Assembly (NCBI GenBank): GCA_001683735.1
Contig: LUGG01000019.1
Location: 558,001 to 622,000, forward strand
DNA from: Grifola frondosa
Lineage: Eukaryota > Basidiomycota > Agaricomycetes > Polyporales > Grifolaceae
Length of the DNA stretch: 64,000 bases
Reading direction: 5' to 3'
The translations under genes were made by a program, and so were the position numbers. Shown in pieces: positions 57,536 through 64,000 of this stretch. Every line of letters starts with the position of its first letter. The first letter of the stretch is position 1. The notes under the pieces were generated by a model. It ran no database searches. It worked only from the letters and a program-made list of their open reading frames with translations, and was not told where the DNA came from.

Positions 57536-59309
57536 AGGCGTTCAATGTCGGTTGATCCGGCAAACACATCAGGGCATCGATTATTCAGGGTAAACTAACT
57601 GCATTAATATCGCGCTACACGTATATCTAAAAATTGATATTGCGACACAAATACGGTATGTTCCTTTCTGTCAGAATCCGACTGCCATATCGTTGTAGGC
57701 GAATAACGTCTCCGCAACCTTTCTCTTCAACTACGTCAAGATGGTGCTTAGAAACTGTGGACCGATGACTGATGTTTGGACCTATCGACTCGGAACCACT
57801 GCAAGTCTATACACAGACGGTAGCAATCTAACTAAACGCTGTTCGCGAATATCTATGTTCGCTTCGCTTGACAGAGGAGGTCAATAGTATAATCAGCCGA
57901 TTCGGCGACATTGTGGGAAGAATACCACAGCAGGCGCAGTCACAATATCCTTTCCTGAGTGTGGCCTGATTTCTCCGGATATATATATTGACAGGCCTCA
58001 GACAGTCGTGGCATATTTTGACATCGCCCTCGTCTCCTTCCTTCCTTCCACTCCATGACTTGGAAGTCCACCGCCACCAACGCTCGTTCTATAGAAAATC
58101 TTCCAAATTGCCAGGTTTTCTTGCGGCAGTGGCGGACCAAAGGGCGTTCTTTGACGTACTGCGCAAGGTCTGTGCCAATCCGATGTACAGAAACCGATTT
58201 GCCTCGTTCGAGAGCTGCCTACGGCATCTGTATGAACCTTACACAGAGATAGGACAGGTTTCCGACTTCCCAGCCGCGGCCTGCCGCACCAGTGAGGATC
58301 GCAAAGCAATCATCTCCAGCGCTCGGGTGCATTATCAATTGTAATTACCATATCGACTACCCACTGAGTCCTCGTCGCTAATATTTTCACGGAGCTTCCT
58401 CGCTCGTACTTAACGTTTAGCTTTGTAGTTTGTGCATCCTTGGACTCCGAGGGACCAGTGCTCTCGACTTCTGCTCTCCACTTTGATATTAGTACAGCCA
58501 CCGAACAACGGGAGTCGTGAGTTATTTATCCATTTACGGTGATGTTCATCGACATTTGAATTGGGAATCAGAATGTGGCGCAGAATACACTGATGCTGGG
58601 TCGCGACGTTAGAAAGCATATTTCTTGGATTCACCCTGGCGTAAACATCATGATGCTACTGGCAAAGGCCGTTCAAACTTTTAAGCACCCAGTGACAATA
58701 CGTTCTCCAAATCTCGTTAGGCTGGTTTTGCGACCTTTCGTCAGAAGATACTTAAGAAGACACGGGACTGCGCCACGGTATAGACTTGCAAAAACTGCCA
58801 CTTGCTGTGACGGGGTTCTTACCTTGAGTTGGGCCAGACTGTCCCATCGATGATAGTGAGTTGCCGATTCAGCAAAAAGTGGACCCCGTTCCTTCGTGCT
58901 TGTCGCCTTCGCCTTCCCGATAGACAGAACTTTCCGAATCTCAGGCACTGCTCTATTTAGGGCTTCAAATACCCATGAGCCGCTGAGCATGAGAATCTCC
59001 GGAGTGAGTATCCGCTGAACACAAGCAATGACGAGGCAAATGACTACATTACAATATATTGTTTCAATACTACGTGTACAAAATCATGTAATCTACTATG
59101 GCTGGAGTCTGACGGCTGTTATAATCGTACACGACTACGAACAAAACACAGAGCGTATACTATGAGAACAAAGCTCGAGATACCAATATGCAAAGCGATT
59201 TCGCAGGGCGTAGTGCATCTACGAAGGGCATGCGATTAGCGAGCATCGGAAAATGAGGGTATCGACTGACAAACAGAAGACATGAGAAGATACGGAGAGG
59301 CGCGCGGGA

Positions 59310-62110
59310 TTACGCCAGGGCGCACGCGCCCTCCTCCCAATCCTCTTGGGAGATCCTTCCCACAGCCCTACACACCGGACAGGACACCTCGACCTCCTCG
59401 TCAACCTTTTCCTCCTCTTTGTCCTCCCGACCCCACCCCGCGACACGCTCCGCACTTACAAGGCAAGATGGGTGAAACGAATGGTCGCAGACCTTGTCAT
59501 CGACCACCGCATCCGAGGCCTTCAAAGGGTGAATGAAAATCTGACGCATAGACGTCGTGTCAAAAGTCGGCGTCGGATCTTCATCTGAGGGCCCAAGGCC
59601 GCAGCTCATGTCCGAGCAGCGCAGCCCCATCTCATGTTCCTTGCGCTCGATACGCTGCCGCAATGTTGGACCGGGCGGAGGAGGAAGCGTCCACTGCCTT
59701 TTTTGCGACGGCCGCCGGCGTCCCTGACCGCTTGGTCCATTCATGTTTGCGGTAGGTTCGAAATTAAAGGGGAACGGCGGAGGAGGTGGTATATTCTGGG
59801 CAGGGTTGAACAACGGTGGCGGCGGGTCCACAAAGACATGCTGCCATGTCTCAGGGTGGATATCTCGTTCTTGACCCTCAGGTCGAGGTGGTGCGTCTAC
59901 ACCTGCGAATGGGAAGGGAAAATGAAATTGTGGCAACGGCGGCGGCGGCGGACCCGATGCTGTAGGAGGCGCAGCCGGATTCGCAGTCGCATTCGGGGCT
60001 GGGTTGGGCGGATTAGTACCAGGAATAGCAGGTCCAAAAATTCGCTCTAATAGGGCTGCAATCTGAGCCTGCGCATTGGGGTCGTCGGCTCGATAACTCT
60101 GCCAACCAGGTGCAGGTGCAGCACCTGCAATCCCTGCGGCATCAAGACCGCGTGCGGGCACAGGTGCATGACCATAAGCAGTATTACCAGAAGGCTGGGG
60201 GGACCTTGTGCTGTAGTGGCGCCGTAGCCAGGCGGTGGCGGGGGATGAGCGCCAGGCGTCATAGGAATAATCATACTGATATCGAACGTAACGAAGGGCG
60301 GGATTGCACGTTGTCGCCGCTCCTGATTCTGACCAGGCACCGTATCTGCCGCAGGGGGAAGTTTGGCATAGAGTCGGATGGAAAGGGCACACCAGGCCCG
60401 CCATCAGTTGGAGCTTGCTGTGGTGCTCGGGGTTGTGTGTTATCCGGTTGAGCTGCTCCCTGAGGTGGTGTCTGAGCTTGACGATGACGATACGGCCGAG
60501 GTCTGTACGTCAACGACTCGGGATCGATGTCGAATCGGCAGCTAGGGCACGTCGTGCGATGTGGCTTGGAGAACCACGGGAGTAAGCATGACGCATGGAA
60601 GACATGCGAACACGGAAGAACCACAATCTGGGGACACTTCTCAGGGGAAGACATGGAGTCGTCCTGCGACGAAGACGCAGAACGCTGTCCCGCATGGGAC
60701 GCAGACGCGAGAACCGAGTCGTCGACGTCCATCGAAGATTCCCCGGATTGCGCAGGAGTAGCCTCTCGCGCGGCTTCAACTGCCTCAGCGTTCGCAAGCT
60801 CGACATTCCCTTCAAATCCGCCGCCTTCGGGATTGAGGAGACTTTCCCAACAAATCGCGCAATTAGGCGTGTCACCTTCCGTCGTACCTGGTCCACCAAC
60901 TCGTTCCATCCTCTTCACAAGTCCGACAGGAACTTCTTCGAGACCATCAACAAGACGCTTTGCGCGCTCGGGATCATCTCGTTCCTCCGCTCCAAAGGAA
61001 AAAGGAAACCCATCCATGGGGAAAGGGAAGGTGGTTGGATCAAAGAAACCACCGCCACCCATGAGTTGCTCAAAAAATTGAGCGGGAGTAGGCGCCCCGT
61101 TTGTAGGCATAGCGTTACCGTTGGGAATTGGATGGGCGTTGGGAGGTGCAACGCCAGGCGGTGTTCCGGCAGGCGGTGCACCGGCAGGCGGCGGCACAGG
61201 TATATTAATGAAGAAGTTGAACATTGGGCCAGGGTGAGGAGGGGGATTGACATGATCATGACCCTCTTCATGGTCGTGGCCATCCACTTCCTCATGGGCA
61301 GCTGCATCCGCTGGGGCGTGGGGGTTAACGTGAGGAACCGGATGGATGAAATCAAACGTCCACATCATGCTGCCATATAAAGGCGGTACGTTAGGAGCAT
61401 CGTTCGCTGTAGGGATAGGTGGCTGATGGGCATCTGGTATAGGCGCATAATGATGGTCGCTTTCATGCTCTAAAGGGGGATACATACGCTGGCGATTCGT
61501 CTCGCGCAGCAATTCTTCGTCCGCTTCATCCTCTACTCTAGCACGACGGGAATTGCGTGATGGTGGCAAGGATTCCTGCTCCTGCATAGGGGTATTGAGA
61601 GATGAAGACCCAGTTGCGCCCTCGGATTCAGCAACCATCTCTATATCATGCAGATTACTGTCACCCTGGGATGACCCTGAAGTAGCAGCGAGTGTCAGGT
61701 TGACAGAGTCCGATCGAAAAGCGTGTGGTGGAATGGAGTGAGATCCTGAGGAGCTCGAGGCGGAAGGCGTGGAATCAGCTGTGCTCTGATTCCAGGGCTC
61801 GTTATAAACATTCAAACACAATGAAGCGTCGCAAAGGAGCACTCACCAAAAGACCAGCACTAGTCTCAACGGGCGTCATGTTGCCGTCTACTGTCTCCAA
61901 TTGAGGTGAGGGAGTTACAACCTCCAACGGTGGCATATGGGCATCATCTGCATCATGCGCGGGATTGGAGGCATCCTCGTGAGGAGGCTGCGTGTATTGG
62001 TGCTGGTGGAGAAATCCACGGACGATGTTCTGAATGGCATTGCCTATGTGAGGATTGGTTTCAAACAAGTGCTGAATGAAACCGTTATTGTTGTGCTCGT
62101 TAGGGTCCAT
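59310..62110 (-). CDS. Protein with two RING-type fingers, likely E3 ligase
   Basis: Starts MDPNEHNNNGFIQHLFE at 62110. A long Pro/His/Asn-rich, low-complexity region follows, with repeats of PPAGTPPG-like units. The first RING is CAICWESLLNP, then an insertion of about 85 residues, then LPCSHVFHASCLLPWF and CPSCRFD, a C3H2C3 pattern. The second, near the C-terminus, is RCSDMSC, CDHSFHPSC and CPVCRAVG, ending EEGACALA at 59310. RING proteins of this kind recruit E2 enzymes to ubiquitinate targets; no target or membrane segment is visible. G runs at 60354-60358 and 60197-60202 each need one more base (MPNFPPAADTVPGQNQE and GPPQPSGNTAYGHAP). Without them three separate open frames appear. Confidence 0.8.
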
Positions 62111-63868
62111 AGTGTAATCGTCGACTAGGACGAAATGCGAAGATGGTCGTTATGAGAGAAGAATTGCGCGTGAGGAGAGGCGCGGACATGACTTTACGCT
62201 TAGCGATGACATTCTAGTGGCCACCAGAACATTCCATCCAAATGCAGTAACTCTCCGTATAACATATTATGTAAGCATCAATTATGAGTCGCTGCATGCT
62301 TTCGACGTTCACTCCTAACTGGAAACATTCCATCAATCCAATGCCTCCAGGGGCGCCAGGACACCAACGCCCAAGTTCTTTAGCTTAATTAATTTCCTAG
62401 TAAGCATCCTGGATTGATTGATGGAGTTTTAAACTTGTCTACAGTTGACTTTGGCATATTTCTGCTATTTAGTAAAATTACTTCCCACTACTTCACTACT
62501 GCTCATATTTCCTCCACGCCTGAAGCAACATGAACCGGCTCGTGACATCCTGAGCCCTCACGGCCGATGATGTTCGTGGATTCCCGGTTTGAAAGACCAG
62601 TAACGATCAAATAACATGCGCGATATAGGAAGTTCAATGACCTTCAAACTTGCTTACTTTGACAACGTCAGGCATTCTGCTGGAATCGTACGCCTATTGT
62701 ACATCATAGTACTCCTGAGTCGGGATACTAGATCCAATCGTGACTGATCCTCGGGTAGACCGCCGCGTCTCAGGAATCCGGCTCTTGCATACTGATTGGT
62801 ATTGTACTCAACTTTCTGCTGATCCCAGTGACTGAATTCAGAGTTCAACCAGATACCTCGAGATTCGCGAACCTATCTCGGTTGATCCAGCGAAATGAAA
62901 GCCCATTATTTGAAGGGGTCAATTTGAAATTATCGTGTCGGTGAGATACTTGAATCTCTACATCTTGACCGATTATAACCATACTCCATCGTACAGATAA
63001 TCGCTGAGTGTCGCTCTTCTTTGTGATCCGGCGAGTCTCTTTGCCTTGATAAGTGAGTATTATTTTCGCTTTGAGTGCTCAGCACGTATCGAACGGGTGA
63101 GTCTCTTTCTTTACTTCCCATGGGTTTACACGCAGTCATTCTGATGTTACATATAGACACATTCATTGCCCTAATTCCAAGTACGGCGTTGCGCAAAAGC
63201 GGTGTGATGCGACATTCTCTTATTTGACATTTGTGTGCAGTCGACGCCAGATTTGTTGTGGTCGCTCCCTCCACCGCTGAAGTCGGGCTTGTCCCCTGAT
63301 ACTATTGTGCGCTGAGTGCGAAGGATTGATTGATCACCGTGGTGGACGCATTATCTCCACGCCATCTGGAATCGAGGCTAATCGAGGACGAATTCCAGCT
63401 TCGGGTGCTCGATCCGCGCTGCGGCGTTCGGACTCGTTCGGAGCGCCTTTGCTTCCTTTACGATCGCGAACACAATCATGATCATAACGCAGATGGGAGA
63501 TCGAGATTCTGGCTGGCGTCCGATGACACGGGGTACAGTTACATGTGGTGGTGTCTCTTCCTCAGCTGTCATCTGGCCCATAGCATTATTTTTCCAACAG
63601 CCTCCGAGCGGTTACACAGCATGAGAACGATTTCAATGTACCTTGCGATTAAAATAGATACTAAGTTTACTGAAGCCGCGCAGAAGTAACAGTACAATGT
63701 GAAGATCCCGCAGTGCCACGGTTCCGTCCGCTATCCAGACTTGTGTCTCGTATTACGTTCGTGCTGTCGAAGATATCGCCTCGCGGTAGGGACTCCGAAC
63801 TAGCGAAGCCCAATCAGTCCGTGAGTCATCTGCCAAGATCACAGGGAAGATGGAAGGCTCCAACTTAC
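62111..63868. other. Stretch without a supported gene
   Basis: About 1.75 kb. It contains the upstream region of the RING gene and an AT-rich segment around 62380-62520. A plus-strand open frame at 63330-63689 has no motif or exon partner and is not called. Confidence 0.4.
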
Positions 63869-64000
63869 CCGAACAATGGGATAAAGCACTAGAAGAGAGG
63901 CACCGAAAGCCCAGGCCCACTTTACGGGCGTGGGTAAGGGCGTCGGGAATTGGCCTTGTCCCCACTTTGTAATCACAAGCAATTCCGTGCCGATCGTGGC
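63869..64000 (-). CDS. Internal exon of a putative membrane protein (partial)
   Basis: On the minus strand a 44-codon segment enters from the right edge and ends at a strong donor (GTAAGT, 63863-63868). It reads LLVITKWGQG, TPLPTPVKWAWAF, then a hydrophobic run GASLLVLYPIV. A possible next exon begins after an AG near 63797. The composition suggests one membrane helix. The family cannot be named from this fragment. Confidence 0.4.

Larger units (their letters stand above)
55655..59309. other. 3.6-kb stretch without a supported gene
   Basis: Both strands contain several open frames of 60-120 codons (for example minus 56599-56875 and 58673-58990, plus 57002-57337 and 57988-58344). None shows a family motif, a matched splice pattern or a common reading direction, so none is called. 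The last few hundred bases are the 3' flank of the RING gene. A clean inverted repeat at 57508-57535 is listed separately. Confidence 0.4.

Noticed and set aside
58673..58990. Minus-strand open frame of about 105 codons in the gene-poor stretch
   Set aside because: No motif, no splice partners, and an equally long frame overlaps on the other strand.
59634..61380. Several long plus-strand open frames across the RING gene
   Set aside because: They are reverse-strand shadows of a GC-biased, proline-rich coding region; the minus strand carries both RING motifs.
1..64000. Programmed ribosomal frameshifting or RNA editing to explain the many frame breaks
   Set aside because: The breaks are in unrelated genes, all in homopolymers, all one base short, with no shared slippery site or structure. 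Systematic sequence error is simpler.
1..64000. tRNA, rRNA and CRISPR features
   Set aside because: By-eye scanning found no cloverleaf with a GGTTCGAATCC-type box in context, no rRNA segment and no regularly spaced repeats. A tRNAscan run would be decisive.
1..64000. Complete transposable elements
   Set aside because: No reverse transcriptase, integrase or transposase motif and no long terminal repeats were seen; only short local repeats occur.

Overview
The window reads as nuclear DNA of a basidiomycete fungus, most likely a mushroom-forming Agaricomycete such as a polypore. The evidence is many very short introns (about 45-65 nt) with GT...AG ends, dense genes on both strands, and families typical of these fungi (DUF6534 membrane proteins, DUF6699 proteins, basidiomycete-type secreted proteins). 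No rRNA, tRNA, CRISPR array or transposase/reverse-transcriptase gene could be supported. All functions are inferred from recognisable motifs; no database search was possible.

Layout. 0-20 kb is the accessory part: the 5' end of a Dal5-like permease (left edge), a small cysteine-rich secreted protein and a stop-broken copy of it, a conserved secreted protein of unknown function, an MFS transporter, a Ser/Thr/Pro-rich repeat protein, a 3-kb gene-poor stretch, a DUF6534 membrane protein, and an inverted, decayed copy of the MFS gene. 20-53 kb is housekeeping: an aldo/keto reductase, the replication-repair factor Mms22/Mus7, mitochondrial ribosomal protein bL33m, an Artemis/SNM1-type nuclease, a small nuclear-type protein, EBP2 (ribosome biogenesis), a Bbc1/Mti1-like actin-patch protein, an F-box protein, sulfite oxidase, TAF6, RNA polymerase III subunit RPC11, and a Kha1-type K+/H+ antiporter. 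53-64 kb is sparser: an unassigned protein, a DUF6699 protein, a 3.6-kb stretch with no gene I can support, a two-RING E3-like protein, and a partial exon at the right edge.

Two features stand out. First, at least sixteen conserved genes or exons need exactly one extra base to stay in frame, and every one of those sites lies in a short homopolymer run. This looks like systematic homopolymer shortening in the assembly, so the gene models below are given as spans across these sites. Second, several fine-scale structures look real: a 7-nt microexon in RPC11, a GC-AG intron in sulfite oxidase, a 57-nt in-frame intron in the repeat protein whose retention would add a transmembrane-like segment, and a recurring short Arg/Gly motif in the Bbc1-like protein.

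How the genes relate: TAF6 and RPC11 are divergent and share a promoter of about 240 bp. bL33m and the Artemis-like nuclease are also divergent, with Mms22 just beyond them, so two DNA-repair genes and one mitochondrial ribosome gene sit within 11 kb. I see no biosynthetic cluster or defence-type operon.
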